A stretch of DNA of 64,000 bases from an uncultured Flavobacteriaceae bacterium (GTDB lineage Bacteria > Bacteroidota > Bacteroidia > Flavobacteriales > Flavobacteriaceae): positions 186,001-250,000 of the forward strand of contig CANMXP010000003.1 of the NCBI GenBank assembly GCA_947501845.1, read 5' to 3'. Position 1 is the first letter of the stretch. Every line of letters begins with the position of its first letter. Below are positions 1 through 10,526 of the stretch, piece by piece. The notes beneath the pieces are model-generated. The model was not told the origin of the DNA. It did not search any database and saw only the letters and a program-made list of their open reading frames with translations. A program made the translations under genes and the position numbers.

Positions 1-945
1 GATTATAATGAAAATGGAATACAAGAGCTTGAAGAATTTGAAATTGCCCAATTTCAAGATCAGGGGAAATACATAAGAGTACTTTTGCCTAACCGGGTTT
101 TTATAAAAACACATCAAAACAGGCTAAGTCAAACACTCACGATTAACCCCTCTCAATGGTCGGTTAGTGATCGTAAATCGAAAAAGTTTTGGTCGCATTT
201 TTATAACCAAACCAGTTATTTAATTGATAGAAAAATAAAGCGAGATGGTAATAGTTTTAACCTTAACCCTTTTAAAAGTGATGAAACCGACCAACTGGGA
301 TTACAATTAAACTTTAGAAATGTCTTGTTTTTTAATCGAGGAAAACAACGTTACACGACCTCTTACACATATCTTGAAAATACAACCCGAAGTACCTTGT
401 CTATTGGGTTTATTGAAAGTGGACTGAAAAGTCACCAGTTGAATTTTAATCACAAAATTGCTGAAAGCTGGCTAATAAATATCCTTTCATCTTTTAATAG
501 TAATGAAAGTATTAGCGAAAACTTTGCTAGTAAAAATTATAATTTTGATGAGAAGCGTTTTAACCCAAAACTATCCTATTTGTTTAATGACAATTCTAGT
601 TTTGACATATTTTACCAATATGCAAGCAAAGATAACACCATAGGCAGTTTAGAGTCTTTAAAGCAACAAAAATATGGTACTTCTTTTACATTAGCTAACA
701 ATCAAAAAAGTGCTATAAATGGTGAGTTTAATTATTTCTCGAATATTTTTAACGGTAACCCCAATACGCCTGTTGCTTATCAAATGTTAGAAGGTTTACA
801 GCCAGGAAAAAACTTTACCTGGACCTTGTTGGCCCAAAAAAAATTAACCGCTTTTCTTGATCTTAATCTGAGTTATTTTGGAAGGAAAACAGAAACCAGT
901 AAAACCATACATACAGGTTCTATTCAATTAAAAGCTTATTTCTAA
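1..945 (+). CDS. C-terminal part of a large outer-membrane/surface protein (5' end outside window)
   Basis: The reading frame is already open at base 1 and runs 314 codons to a TAA at 943-945, so the true start lies upstream of the window. Much of the visible protein alternates polar and hydrophobic residues in short beta-strand-like runs, and it ends in an aromatic residue (LKAYF). That pattern is usual for the last strand of an outer-membrane beta barrel. I do not recognise a named family. The stop overlaps by 4 bp the stop of the convergent M28 peptidase gene. The barrel reading is an inference from composition and the C-terminus only. Confidence 0.75.
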   Translation, partial: DYNENGIQELEEFEIAQFQDQGKYIRVLLPNRVFIKTHQNRLSQTLTINPSQWSVSDRKSKKFWSHFYNQTSYLIDRKIKRDGNSFNLNPFKSDETDQLGLQLNFRNVLFFNRGKQRYTTSYTYLENTTRSTLSIGFIESGLKSHQLNFNHKIAESWLINILSSFNSNESISENFASKNYNFDEKRFNPKLSYLFNDNSSFDIFYQYASKDNTIGSLESLKQQKYGTSFTLANNQKSAINGEFNYFSNIFNGNPNTPVAYQMLEGLQPGKNFTWTLLAQKKLTAFLDLNLSYFGRKTETSKTIHTGSIQLKAYF

Positions 946-1862
946 AGACGTAAATCATCTATTTTTTCGAATACTGAAATAATAACCTTTACTGCTTCTA
1001 TATAAAAACTTGGATGAATATTTTCATAGTCATCTGTAGGTTCATGATAATCGTCATGCTCATCTACCCCAAAGTATAAAAAAGGAATTCCCTTTTTATA
1101 AAAATTTGCATGGTCTGATGAATAGGTCCAATTCTCTAAGTCGTCGTACCCATCATGTCCGGCAATAAGTTTTATTTTTTTAGAGTATTTATAGTGATTA
1201 ACGATATGCTTCAACTGTTTGTTATGCTCTACTCCAACTGCATACAATTCGTTTTCTTCACTTCTGCTAATCATATCTAAATTGATATTCATTTTTATAT
1301 TCTTTAATGAAACTACTGGATTTTCCACAAAATATTTAGATCCTTGCAGTCCTAATTCTTCGCCATCAAATGCTGCTAAAATAACCGAATATTTTGGTGG
1401 ATTTTTTTTTAAATACTCTCCAATACTAAACAATGCACTTATTCCAGAAGCATTATCATCTGCACCGTTGTAAATAACTCCATTTTTAATCCCCTCATGG
1501 TCATAATGAGCACTAATAACAATATATTTATGTGGATTTTTAGTTCCTTTTATTAATCCTAAAACATTTGTTGCTTTATATTCTCTTCGTTTTTTTATAA
1601 ACAAAAAACGCTGCTCATAGCTTCTTCTTAATAATGGTTTAACATTTAATGAGTAGAATTGATTAATTATATATTTTTTGGTTTTTAGCGCGCCTCGAGT
1701 TCCTGTTTTTCTGCCTTCAAAACCATCCGATGATAAACATCTTAGATGTCTTAATAGGGTCTCCCCACAAAACAAGCTAACTTCTTTTTTGCATGTTTGC
1801 GAATTAACATTTATATATAAAAACTGAAATAGAATGAGTAGGAATACGTATTTTATTTTCAT
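942..1862 (-). CDS. Secreted M28-family zinc aminopeptidase
   Basis: A 306-residue protein with an N-terminal signal peptide (hydrophobic run, then NVNSQT), so it should be exported. The M28 metal-binding pattern is complete by eye: H119 and D121 (SAHYDHEG), D135 (GADDNASG), the catalytic/ligand Glu pair 168-169 (DGEELG), D196 (NLDMISR) and a late His in DDYHEPTDD. M28 enzymes bind two zinc ions and remove N-terminal residues from peptides. The length suits a single catalytic domain with no PA insert. It is separated from the sdh operon by a terminator and ends tail to tail with the upstream gene. Confidence 0.9.
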   Translation of the reverse strand: MKIKYVFLLILFQFLYINVNSQTCKKEVSLFCGETLLRHLRCLSSDGFEGRKTGTRGALKTKKYIINQFYSLNVKPLLRRSYEQRFLFIKKRREYKATNVLGLIKGTKNPHKYIVISAHYDHEGIKNGVIYNGADDNASGISALFSIGEYLKKNPPKYSVILAAFDGEELGLQGSKYFVENPVVSLKNIKMNINLDMISRSEENELYAVGVEHNKQLKHIVNHYKYSKKIKLIAGHDGYDDLENWTYSSDHANFYKKGIPFLYFGVDEHDDYHEPTDDYENIHPSFYIEAVKVIISVFEKIDDLRL

Positions 1863-1896
1863 CTGTCAGATTTACGTCATTAAATCTAAACAAAAA

Positions 1897-1918
1897 AACC
1901 CAAGCTAGTGCTTGGGTT
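1897..1918 (-). terminator. Rho-independent terminator of the sdh operon
   Basis: Perfect 9-bp stem (AACCCAAGC / GCTTGGGTT) with a TAGT loop. On the minus strand it is followed by a run of T, and it lies about 30 nt past the sdhB stop. Confidence 0.85.
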
Positions 1919-1948
1919 CCTGAATTTTATGATGTATTTATAAAAATA

Positions 1949-2692
1949 TTAAGATATATTGGCTTTCATTAACTCCCTATTCATTCTCGCAATATTATCT
2001 AAAGAAATACCCTTAGGGCATTCCACTTCACATGCACCTGTATTTGTACAGTTACCAAAACCTTCTAAATCCATTTGAGCAACCATATTTTTAACACGGT
2101 CTGCTGCCTCTACTTGTCCTTGAGGTAATAAAGCATATTGCGACACTTTAGCACCTACAAATAACATGGCAGATGAATTTTTACAAGTAGCCACACAAGC
2201 ACCACACCCTATACACGTAGCTGCATCCATTGCTTCATCGGCAGCATGTTTTGAAATAGGAATTGCATTTGCGTCTTGAGTATTTCCAGAAGTATTTACA
2301 GAAATATAACCACCAGCTTGTTGAATACGCTCGAAAGCCATTCTGTCTACCACAAGATCTTTTATTACAGGAAAAGCTGCAGCTCTAAACGGTTCAATAG
2401 TAATGGTATCACCATCTTTAAACATTCGCATGTGTAATTGACACGTTGTTATACCTCTATCTGGCCCATGAGCTTCTCCATTAATGTACATAGAACACAT
2501 CCCACAAATGCCTTCACGACAATCATGGTCGAATGCTACAGGCTCTTCACCTGCGTTAACTAATTGTTCGTTCAAAACATCCATCATTTCTAAAAAAGAC
2601 ATATGCTCTGAAATATCAGTAACTTTATAATCGACCATTTGACCCTTTGCATTTGAGTCTTTTTGTCTCCAAATTTTAAGTGTTAAATTCAT
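1949..2692 (-). CDS. sdhB: Succinate dehydrogenase/fumarate reductase iron-sulfur subunit
   Basis: A 247-residue SdhB/FrdB. The N-terminal ferredoxin domain has the [2Fe-2S] cysteines C58, C63, C66 and C84. The C-terminal domain has C160, C163, C166, C170 and C215, C221, C225, which fit the [4Fe-4S] and [3Fe-4S] clusters. The protein passes electrons between the FAD subunit and quinone in the inner membrane. It lies 10 bp downstream of sdhA in the order C-A-B on the minus strand and is the last gene before a terminator. Confidence 0.97.
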   Translation of the reverse strand: MNLTLKIWRQKDSNAKGQMVDYKVTDISEHMSFLEMMDVLNEQLVNAGEEPVAFDHDCREGICGMCSMYINGEAHGPDRGITTCQLHMRMFKDGDTITIEPFRAAAFPVIKDLVVDRMAFERIQQAGGYISVNTSGNTQDANAIPISKHAADEAMDAATCIGCGACVATCKNSSAMLFVGAKVSQYALLPQGQVEAADRVKNMVAQMDLEGFGNCTNTGACEVECPKGISLDNIARMNRELMKANIS

Positions 2693-2702
2693 AATGTCTT
2701 TT

Positions 2703-4715
2703 TTATTTGTATGAACGTTGTTTCAATTCAATATCGTTAAATTCTAATTCTTCTTTATGTAAAACTGCATCAGCAGGTTCTCCTTTATATTCCCATGCAG
2801 AAACAAACGCAAAATCTTCATCATTTCGTTTTGCTTCTCCTTTTTGAGGCCCGTCTAATTCAACAGACTCTTCTCTAAAGTGGCCCCCACAAGATTCTTC
2901 ACGTACTAAAGCATCTTTAGCAAATAATTCACCTAACTCTAAGAAATCGGCAACACGACCAGCTTTTTCAAGTTCTGGATTCATTTCATTTGCACTTCCT
3001 GGCACTTTAACTTCTTTCCAGAACTCTTCGCGAATGGCTTTAATTTCTGCCATAGCTTCTTTTAACCCTTTTTCATTACGTGCCATTCCTACTTTATCCC
3101 ACATTACTTTTCCAAGTCGTTTGTGGAAATGATCTACAGATTTTGTTCCCTTATTATTGGTGAAGAAATTGATACGGTCTTTCACTTCTTTTTCAGCGTC
3201 ATCAAACTCCTTAGTGTCGGTTGGTATTTTCCCTGTTCTAATATCATTTGATAAATAATCACCAATGGTATAAGGTAGTACAAAATAACCATCGGCTAAA
3301 CCTTGCATTAAAGCAGAAGCTCCAAGTCTATTTGCTCCATGATCTGAGAAATTAGCCTCTCCAATACAGTACAGTCCTTCAACAGTTGTCATTAAGTTGT
3401 AGTCAACCCAAACGCCTCCCATTGTATAATGTGTCGCTGGATAAATCATCATAGGCGTTTCGTACGGATTCTCATCAACAATTTTCTCATACATTTGGAA
3501 TAAATTTCCATATTTCGCTTCAACAATGGCTTGTCCTAGCTCGTATATTTTTCCTCCAGAAGGGTTATCTATATTTTGAATTTTTGCCTGTTCTTTTCCG
3601 TAGCGTTCTATAGCAGCAGCAAAATCTAAATATACCGCTTCACCAGTTGCATTTACTCCGAAACCTGCGTCACAACGTTCTTTTGCTGCTCTTGAGGCCA
3701 CATCACGAGGTACTAAGTTACCAAATGCAGGATAACGTCTTTCTAAATAATAATCTCTATCTTCTTCAGCTAAATCGGTTGGTTTTAATTTACCTTGCTG
3801 AATGGCTTGAGCATCTTCAATTTTCTTTGGAACCCAAATACGACCATCGTTACGTAAAGATTCAGACATCAATGTTAATTTAGACTGATAATCTCCAGAA
3901 CGAGGAATACATGTTGGGTGAATTTGTGTGTAACAAGGATTTGCGAAATACGCTCCTTTTTTATGAATTTTCCATGCCGCTGTGGCATTACTACCCATAG
4001 CATTTGTTGATAAGAAATATACATTTCCATAACCACCAGTAGCTATTACAACAGCATGAGCCGAATGTCTTTCTATTTCGCCAGTAATTAAATTACGAGC
4101 AATAATCCCTCTTGCTTTCCCGTCTACTTTTACAACATCAAGCATTTCATGACGATTAAACATCTCAATTTTACCACGGGCAATTTGTCTATTCATTGCA
4201 GAATAAGCTCCCAATAATAATTGTTGTCCAGTCTGTCCTTTAGCATAAAAAGTTCTTGACACCAACACACCACCAAACGAACGGTTATCTAATAATCCGC
4301 CATAGTCACGTGCAAAAGGAACACCTTGAGCGACACATTGATCAATAATATTTGCAGATACCTCAGCTAAACGATGTACGTTTGCTTCACGAGAACGATA
4401 ATCCCCACCTTTTACGGTATCATAAAATAACCTGTATGTTGAATCACCATCTCCTTGATAATTTTTTGCTGCGTTAATACCTCCTTGAGCGGCAATAGAG
4501 TGTGCTCGCCTAGGGGAATCTTGATAAGCAAATGCTTTTACATTATATCCTAATTCAGCTAGAGTAGCAGCAGCCGAACCACCTGCTAAACCTGTTCCTA
4601 CTACAATAACATCTATATGACGCTTATTAGCTGGGTTTACTAAATCGATATGATTTTTATAATCTGTCCATTTATCTTTAATTGGACCTTTTGGTACTTT
4701 TGAATTTAAAGCCAT
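2703..4715 (-). CDS. sdhA: Succinate dehydrogenase/fumarate reductase flavoprotein subunit
   Basis: A 670-residue flavoprotein. A dinucleotide-binding motif ([12 protein letters not shown]) is near residues 38-50, and H72 in [11 protein letters not shown] is the expected covalent FAD attachment site. The FAD/substrate region near the middle ([11 protein letters not shown], then ESLRNDGR) and the later [15 protein letters not shown] are intact. The length is above the proteobacterial norm and fits the Bacteroidota/epsilon b558-type enzyme. It oxidises succinate to fumarate on the cytoplasmic side. It is preceded by sdhC by 16 bp and followed by sdhB by 10 bp, so the three are co-transcribed. 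Confidence 0.97.
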   Translation of the reverse strand: MALNSKVPKGPIKDKWTDYKNHIDLVNPANKRHIDVIVVGTGLAGGSAAATLAELGYNVKAFAYQDSPRRAHSIAAQGGINAAKNYQGDGDSTYRLFYDTVKGGDYRSREANVHRLAEVSANIIDQCVAQGVPFARDYGGLLDNRSFGGVLVSRTFYAKGQTGQQLLLGAYSAMNRQIARGKIEMFNRHEMLDVVKVDGKARGIIARNLITGEIERHSAHAVVIATGGYGNVYFLSTNAMGSNATAAWKIHKKGAYFANPCYTQIHPTCIPRSGDYQSKLTLMSESLRNDGRIWVPKKIEDAQAIQQGKLKPTDLAEEDRDYYLERRYPAFGNLVPRDVASRAAKERCDAGFGVNATGEAVYLDFAAAIERYGKEQAKIQNIDNPSGGKIYELGQAIVEAKYGNLFQMYEKIVDENPYETPMMIYPATHYTMGGVWVDYNLMTTVEGLYCIGEANFSDHGANRLGASALMQGLADGYFVLPYTIGDYLSNDIRTGKIPTDTKEFDDAEKEVKDRINFFTNNKGTKSVDHFHKRLGKVMWDKVGMARNEKGLKEAMAEIKAIREEFWKEVKVPGSANEMNPELEKAGRVADFLELGELFAKDALVREESCGGHFREESVELDGPQKGEAKRNDEDFAFVSAWEYKGEPADAVLHKEELEFNDIELKQRSYK

Positions 4716-4731
4716 ACTAAACTATTTAAGA

Positions 4732-5403
4732 TTAATGGTTAAGGTGATGATAAAGTGCAATTATTATAAACCCAAGAGGAATAACAATTGAATATACTTT
4801 TCCAAATGTTTGTAATGCCTTTTTACGTCCAGCAGTAGCTCCTACCGATTGGAACGCCGATGTGAATCCATGCAGTAAGTGCAATCCTAACAGTATAAAT
4901 GCTACAACATAGGCTCCTACTCTGGCTGGGCTTAAAAATTTGTGCTGTAACTCATGGAAATATCTAAAGTTTCCATCGTGCATACCAGACATGTCGCCTT
5001 GAATGTATTTCGTATTTATCTCTGGAAACCAGAAATCTATAAAATGCAGTACAATAAAAGCTAATATTACAAGTCCGCTATAAATCATATTTCTACTCAT
5101 CCAAGTAGAGTTAGCAGCACCATTGTTTTTGGCGTATGCAACACCTTTTGCTTTTTTGTTCTTAAGTTCTAATACAAAACCCATTACAAAATGAAATATA
5201 ACACCGAATATTAAAACGGGTTGTAATGCAAATTGAACTAAAGGATTTGTTCCCATGAAATGGGATAGCTCGTTAAAAACATCTTCACTGAATAAAGACG
5301 TAATATTTACCGCTAAATGTATTATTAAGAAAAACATGAGGAAGAAAGCAGAAAGCGCCATGGCTACCTTCCTTCCAATCGAAGATTTAAAAAATCCACC
5401 CAT
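4732..5403 (-). CDS. sdhC: Succinate dehydrogenase cytochrome b558 subunit
   Basis: A 223-residue membrane protein with five hydrophobic segments and several membrane-edge histidines (for example IIHLAVN, VIFHFVM, IVLHFIDF, LGLHLLHGF). This pattern fits the single, di-heme membrane anchor of type B succinate:quinone oxidoreductases, in which one subunit replaces SdhC plus SdhD. No separate sdhD is present, which agrees. First gene of sdhCAB, with a well-formed promoter about 30 nt upstream. Confidence 0.93.
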   Translation of the reverse strand: MGGFFKSSIGRKVAMALSAFFLMFFLIIHLAVNITSLFSEDVFNELSHFMGTNPLVQFALQPVLIFGVIFHFVMGFVLELKNKKAKGVAYAKNNGAANSTWMSRNMIYSGLVILAFIVLHFIDFWFPEINTKYIQGDMSGMHDGNFRYFHELQHKFLSPARVGAYVVAFILLGLHLLHGFTSAFQSVGATAGRKKALQTFGKVYSIVIPLGFIIIALYHHLNH

Positions 5404-5430
5404 TATTTTGAAGTTATTTTGATATTTCTA

Positions 5431-5462
5431 CAAAGGTAAGTTAGGATGAAGTTATAGACAAA
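5431..5462 (-). promoter_or_regulatory. Promoter of sdhCAB (Bacteroidota consensus)
   Basis: Read on the minus strand: TTTG at 5462-5459, 20 nt, then TACCTTTG at 5438-5431. Both elements match the TTTG / TAnnTTTG consensus of the main Bacteroidota sigma factor. The predicted leader to the sdhC ATG is about 20-25 nt. Confidence 0.8.
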
Positions 5463-5598
5463 TAACAAATGTCATGTTTTTGCTATTTATAATGATTTTA
5501 AGTAAAAATACTTAGTTTTTCACTAAAGTTCCTTTTTCTATTCCTTTTTTTAGAAAGTGTCAATCATAATCTTCGAAATTAGACCTTTAGAAGTATAT

Positions 5599-8439
5599 TT
5601 ATTTAACCTTAAACGCCATTTTTTCTGAACCTACCTTTATATAGTAAGTCCCCTTCGGTACGTAATACTTATTATTCTTAGCTTTATTGATGTCTATCTC
5701 GGTATTTTCTTTAATAAGTGCTTTTCGTCCTTTTTCGGTTAGGGTGAGGTCATAGCTTGTATAATTATAGCCTTTGTCCGCAACAATTGTCATCTGATTA
5801 AGCAATGTACCCTTTTTAGAAAATATCCTAATGTCTTTTTCTTCGGAAGCATTTGAATAAAATGTCACATCAATTTTAGGCTCAAAAACTTTAGCCCATT
5901 TATTTGATGCGCTACCCCAACGGGAAGTATATTTTATGTCTTTAACTTTAAAAAGCGTTACTGCTTTTAATTGAATTTCACTATTCATCTGTTGAAGTGG
6001 TTCGATATTTGTTCTGTAAATACTTCTGCCGTGTGTTCCAAGTAATAAATGTTTCGCATTAGGTTGAACAACTACATCATGAATAGCTACACTAGGAAGT
6101 CCTTTACCAAAAGCTTCCCAACTTTGACCTTGATTAAACGAAATGTAAGCACCGTTGTCTGTCCCCAAATATATTATATTTTCATTCTCAGGGTCTTCTT
6201 TAATCACATTAACAGGAGACGTTGGAATGTTCGAACCAATATTTTTCCATGTTTTACCATAGTCATTACTCATATAGGCATATACCGTAAAATCGTCCCA
6301 GCGATACCCATTTAAGGTCACATAAACACGTTCTTTTTTATGCTGCGATGCTATAACTCGACTTACCCAAAGGTCTTTTGGCAATGTATTTGAAATAGTT
6401 TCCCAACTTCCTCCAGCATTTTTAGTCACCTTTATTAATCCGTCATCGCTACCAGTATAAATCAACCCAAATTGAAACGGCGATTCACTAATAGTTGTTA
6501 ACGTGCCATAGGCAACATTTCCTTTTTTTCCTCCATTGGTAAGGTCTTCGCTAATAGCAGTCCAATCGGCTCCTTGATTCATTGATCGCATTAATTTATT
6601 GCCGCCTAAATACAAAATGTCCTGATTGTGAGATGACAGTAAAATAGGGGTTTGCCAATTAAAACGATATGGATTTTCTCCCAATTCATGTTTTGGTTGT
6701 ATATAAGTTCGTTCTTTAGTTTCTAAATTGAGTCTATAATAATTTCCAAATTGATACCCTGTATACACTATATTGTTATCTCTATTATCAATTTGAACTT
6801 GCATACCATCACCTCCCATAATCCTTTTCCAGGGGTATTGTCCACTTTGGTTCCAACTTTTGTTTTCCTGGGCATTGCTTGCTCCAACCCAAACGCCATT
6901 ATCTTGTAAGCCTCCATAAATATTATATGGCTTGGTATGGTCTACGTTTATAGAATAGAACTGCCCAACAGAATTAACATTAAGCTTTTCCCATGTTTCA
7001 CCATCATCATAACTCATATTTAGTCCCCCATCATTACCATTTATTAAATGTCCTGATTTTTTAGGGTTTACCCATAACGCCTGATGATCTGAATGCACAT
7101 TTTCTCTGCTTATAGAAGTAAAAGTTTGTCCGCCGTCCTTAGATTTTAAAATAGGTACCCCTAAAACATAGATTCCATTTTCATTTAAAGGATTGACTCT
7201 TATTTCTCCAAAATAATAGCCATAACTATAATATAAACCATCAATATAATCACTATGCGTTTTCTTCCAATTTATACCACCATCTTCACTTTTGTAAACC
7301 TCTGCTCCTATAGCGGGTGTATCGAATAACATCGCATTGGCATTTTCAAGATATTTTGCAAGATCCATTGGTTTTACATGGCCGCTTCTTATCGTTTGTT
7401 TTACATTTTCGGCCTTATACTTTTCTTGAAATCCATTTGTTTTTAAAAACGTGTTAAGCTTTTTATTATCAAGCTTCAAAAAGGTTTCAGCTGTCATTGA
7501 TTTAAAATCCGCTTTGGTTAAATCCTGCTTTTTTTTATCCTTTTTTTCAGGTTCTCTTCGGAATTGACTATCGAGTAAAGCATAAATAACAGTATCGTTA
7601 AAAATAGCCAGACCTATTCTGCCCACACCTTGTCCTGTTGGAAATCCACTTTTTTCGGTAGAAACCTTACGCCATGTGTTACCAGCATCTGTACTTTTGT
7701 AAATTGCAGAATTAGTGCCGCTACCATCAAAATTCCATGCCTTTCGATTTTTTGTCCATGAGGTTGCAAACATTAAATCAAAATTGTTCGGACTGCATTG
7801 TACATCAATAATACCACTCACATTGTCTACAAATAATTTTTGCACCCATGTTTTTCCACCATCTATGGTTTTATAGATACCACGTTCTTTATTTGGAGAA
7901 TACAAATGCCCCGTAACGCCAACTACAACCTCGTTTGGGTTGTTTGGGTTAATTAAAATTCGACCTATATGATGCGAATCTTTAAGCCCCATATTTTGCC
8001 AGGTTTTTCCATTATTGGTAGATTTTAAAATCCCAATCCCAGCATAACTGGATCTAGATGCATTATTTTCTCCAGTACCTACCCATATGGTTTTGTTTTT
8101 CCAATCAACGGCAATATCACCTACATTTTGAGTATTTGACGCATCTAATATCGGGGTAAATGTTGTGCCATTGTTTTTAGTGTGCCACACGCCTCCTGAT
8201 GCATATCCTACATAGAACTCGGTTGGGTCATTCGGATTCACATCTAAATCGGTAACACGACCACTCATAACCGTTGGTCCTATATTTTTAAAAGCAACAT
8301 TTTTTACTAATGATGTTTGAGCAAGCCGTTCTTTTTTAACAAGGGCTTCTTCTATTATTTTTGGAGAAGTTACAGCTTGTTGCGCAGATATTTTAAAAAA
8401 AGAAATAGCAAAAAGTACGTGAAGAACTTTAAATTTCAT
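5599..8439 (-). CDS. Secreted BNR/sortilin-like beta-propeller protein
   Basis: A 946-residue exported protein (signal peptide ending near KISAQQ). Many copies of a BNR/Asp-box type unit are spread along it, such as STNNGKTW, TIDGGKTW, STDAGNTW, SEDGGINW, SYDDGETW, NDYGKTW and FNQGQSW. This is the VPS10/sortilin-like glycosyl-hydrolase-fold propeller common in Bacteroidota secretomes. A lysine-rich, non-propeller insert sits around residues 290-360. No T9SS sorting tail was seen; the C-terminus (YYVPKGTYYIKVG) looks like a small beta domain. The substrate cannot be told. It follows the matrixin gene on the same strand, with an inverted repeat between them. Confidence 0.85.
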   Translation of the reverse strand: MKFKVLHVLFAISFFKISAQQAVTSPKIIEEALVKKERLAQTSLVKNVAFKNIGPTVMSGRVTDLDVNPNDPTEFYVGYASGGVWHTKNNGTTFTPILDASNTQNVGDIAVDWKNKTIWVGTGENNASRSSYAGIGILKSTNNGKTWQNMGLKDSHHIGRILINPNNPNEVVVGVTGHLYSPNKERGIYKTIDGGKTWVQKLFVDNVSGIIDVQCSPNNFDLMFATSWTKNRKAWNFDGSGTNSAIYKSTDAGNTWRKVSTEKSGFPTGQGVGRIGLAIFNDTVIYALLDSQFRREPEKKDKKKQDLTKADFKSMTAETFLKLDNKKLNTFLKTNGFQEKYKAENVKQTIRSGHVKPMDLAKYLENANAMLFDTPAIGAEVYKSEDGGINWKKTHSDYIDGLYYSYGYYFGEIRVNPLNENGIYVLGVPILKSKDGGQTFTSISRENVHSDHQALWVNPKKSGHLINGNDGGLNMSYDDGETWEKLNVNSVGQFYSINVDHTKPYNIYGGLQDNGVWVGASNAQENKSWNQSGQYPWKRIMGGDGMQVQIDNRDNNIVYTGYQFGNYYRLNLETKERTYIQPKHELGENPYRFNWQTPILLSSHNQDILYLGGNKLMRSMNQGADWTAISEDLTNGGKKGNVAYGTLTTISESPFQFGLIYTGSDDGLIKVTKNAGGSWETISNTLPKDLWVSRVIASQHKKERVYVTLNGYRWDDFTVYAYMSNDYGKTWKNIGSNIPTSPVNVIKEDPENENIIYLGTDNGAYISFNQGQSWEAFGKGLPSVAIHDVVVQPNAKHLLLGTHGRSIYRTNIEPLQQMNSEIQLKAVTLFKVKDIKYTSRWGSASNKWAKVFEPKIDVTFYSNASEEKDIRIFSKKGTLLNQMTIVADKGYNYTSYDLTLTEKGRKALIKENTEIDINKAKNNKYYVPKGTYYIKVGSEKMAFKVK

Positions 8440-8441
8440 AT

Positions 8442-8480
8442 AGGTTCGTTTTAATTTTTCAAAATAATTAAAACGAACCT
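8442..8480. repeat. 15-bp perfect inverted repeat just upstream of the BNR gene start
   Basis: Arms 8442-8456 and 8466-8480 (AGGTTCGTTTTAATT and its complement) with a 9-nt loop. The repeat ends 2 nt before the start codon of the BNR gene, so it is either a leader hairpin, an operator, or a terminator of the upstream matrixin gene that lacks a clear T-run. Confidence 0.75.
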
Positions 8481-8517
8481 AATTTATACTATTTTAATAT
8501 GCTATAATTTTGTTAAA

Positions 8518-10365
8518 TTAATCGAGAACCATCTTTCTGGTAATCATGGCATTTTCAGAATGAATATTTACAAAATAAATACCTTTGGAAACACCTGTTA
8601 CATTAATAGTTTTGGTTCTTGAATTGTTGGAAATGTCATATTTATTAATAAGCCTTCCACTTAAATCGTAAATAATAGCTTTTTCTAAATTAATAAAGGA
8701 CTCGTTATTTATATAGAATATGCTTTTGGCTGGGTTTGGGTAGAGACTGATAGAGTTATTTAATTCTTCTTCATCAACACTTAATGTGCAAGTATATGTT
8801 GACATTGATGACTTTCCAGAAAAACACGAAAACGCAGGAATACTAGATTCACTCCTATTTTGTACATTATTTGCTGCAATAATGTTATTTGCAGATAAAA
8901 CCCTTAACTGTTCAGATAGACCAATATTAAAATGCATAACATCATCATTTGTATTAATAACATGACCTAATTGGTGCGCATGACCTAATTCGTGAAGTGC
9001 TACACTTTCAAAGTCGAACGCAGCACCTGGAAAACCATTTCCATAATACCAAGTTTCTCCATCATCAAATACAATATCTATTTCTGTTGAATAAAATTGA
9101 AAATTAGCTAATGAGGTTCCACATCCCGAAAAAGAATATGAAGTTTGCCCAAGTGTTCCAACAGGTAATTCAGACCCGTTATCAAACCTAATAATATTTA
9201 TATCATCAAAAGTAGCTGCATCTATAGAAGTTACATCCCCTATGGTAAAATTCACTCCTGTTTCACAACGCCAAGTTTCTAGGGCAGATAAAAAGGCTGC
9301 TTTAGCACCTGGCTCTTCAATATCCGCATTAAAACTTGTTTCCATTTGCATAACATAGCCTCCACTTCCGTCATTATCAACGTGTCTGGTTGGGAATGCA
9401 TAGGTCTTCGTTTGTCCACTAATTGTTAATTCAGCTGTTGCATTAAGTTCAGAATAGTTAATAGTTAAGTCACTAGAAGAGTCAATAACATTTGAAGCAG
9501 CATCAGTTACCCTAATATTTCCAGTTCCTGCACGAGAAGGAACTTCAACCGTAATAGATGTAAGAGTCCAATTTGTTACTTGTGTGTCTAAAGCATCTAT
9601 GTAATCAGGAGCTCCCATATCCATACCTCCAGAATCTGCGTTTCTAAAACTAACTTTACCTTGTGCACTACCAAAATTACCAGAGGCTCCACCTGGGATA
9701 GTAATGGTTAATGTAGATCTTGTTCCAGCAGAAATAGTTGTTGGAGAAAAAGATATGGCACTTGGTACAAAAGAACTTTTCTTTTGATTTAATTTTTGAC
9801 TTTCACTTTTGACATCAAAGAAAGCGATATTTTTATAATCAGATTTAGTATGACTAATGACTTCCTTGTAAAATGTATTTGTAATTCCTTTTTTCTTATT
9901 GAAAAAATTCATTACGGCATCATCGTATAGACTATATTTATAAAACCCTTGTAAAGAACTATATACCTTAAAATATTTACTAGAGGTTTTGTTTTTACCT
10001 GCAACAGAAATATCACTTTCAGACAAGGTAAACAATCCCATATCATTAATATTTAATTTCAAACTATGTGTTACTATTTGACAGTTTAATCCAATGGTTC
10101 CACCTTTTGTTATTACTTCAATACTAGATATAGGTTCTCCTTTAAAAACTTTATAAATTTCAACCTTATTTGATGTATAGATGTTATTATCTATATCTCT
10201 AAATGCCATTTTCGAAATGACTTTACCCTCAACAACCAAACTTGAATTATCGATCTGATTTTTCAAAGAAACTTCTTTTAACATCCTTTGCGCAAATAAA
10301 GAATTGGGGATTACTAAATAGAATAATAAGGTAATTATCAGTGTTGATTGTACTTGTGTTTTCAT
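8518..10365 (-). CDS. T9SS-secreted matrixin-like zinc metalloprotease
   Basis: A 615-residue protein with an N-terminal signal peptide (ends near LFAQR). The middle has an IPT/TIG-like beta domain (SAISFSPTTISAGTRSTLTI). A metzincin zinc site HELGHAHQLGH (HExxHxxxxxH) follows, with a VMHF Met-turn about 10 residues later. The C-terminal ~75 residues form a type A T9SS sorting domain (SLYPNPAKSIFYI ... ISNVTGVSKGIYFV-like, ending ITRKMVLD). It should therefore cross the outer membrane by the gliding-associated type IX system and be released or anchored. The usual Gly in HExxHxxGxxH is Gln here, which is tolerated in some families but worth noting. Confidence 0.88.
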   Translation of the reverse strand: MKTQVQSTLIITLLFYLVIPNSLFAQRMLKEVSLKNQIDNSSLVVEGKVISKMAFRDIDNNIYTSNKVEIYKVFKGEPISSIEVITKGGTIGLNCQIVTHSLKLNINDMGLFTLSESDISVAGKNKTSSKYFKVYSSLQGFYKYSLYDDAVMNFFNKKKGITNTFYKEVISHTKSDYKNIAFFDVKSESQKLNQKKSSFVPSAISFSPTTISAGTRSTLTITIPGGASGNFGSAQGKVSFRNADSGGMDMGAPDYIDALDTQVTNWTLTSITVEVPSRAGTGNIRVTDAASNVIDSSSDLTINYSELNATAELTISGQTKTYAFPTRHVDNDGSGGYVMQMETSFNADIEEPGAKAAFLSALETWRCETGVNFTIGDVTSIDAATFDDINIIRFDNGSELPVGTLGQTSYSFSGCGTSLANFQFYSTEIDIVFDDGETWYYGNGFPGAAFDFESVALHELGHAHQLGHVINTNDDVMHFNIGLSEQLRVLSANNIIAANNVQNRSESSIPAFSCFSGKSSMSTYTCTLSVDEEELNNSISLYPNPAKSIFYINNESFINLEKAIIYDLSGRLINKYDISNNSRTKTINVTGVSKGIYFVNIHSENAMITRKMVLD

Positions 10366-10487
10366 GTGAGGGTCTTTTATAATTGAGAGATACTTAGCTA
10401 ATATACGAACAAAACCATACTTTGAGATGTTCTAAAATATTTGGGGAGATTATCAAATATAGCGAATTATAATCGAAATGAATTATT

Positions 10488-10495
10488 TAGCTTTG
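10488..10495 (+). promoter_or_regulatory. -7 box TAGCTTTG ahead of pepP-like gene
   Basis: TAGCTTTG matches TAnnTTTG, 31 nt before the ATG. No good -33 TTG is seen at the expected distance. Confidence 0.5.
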
Positions 10496-10526
10496 CTATG
10501 TTAAGCAAACTTAATACACAGTTAAT

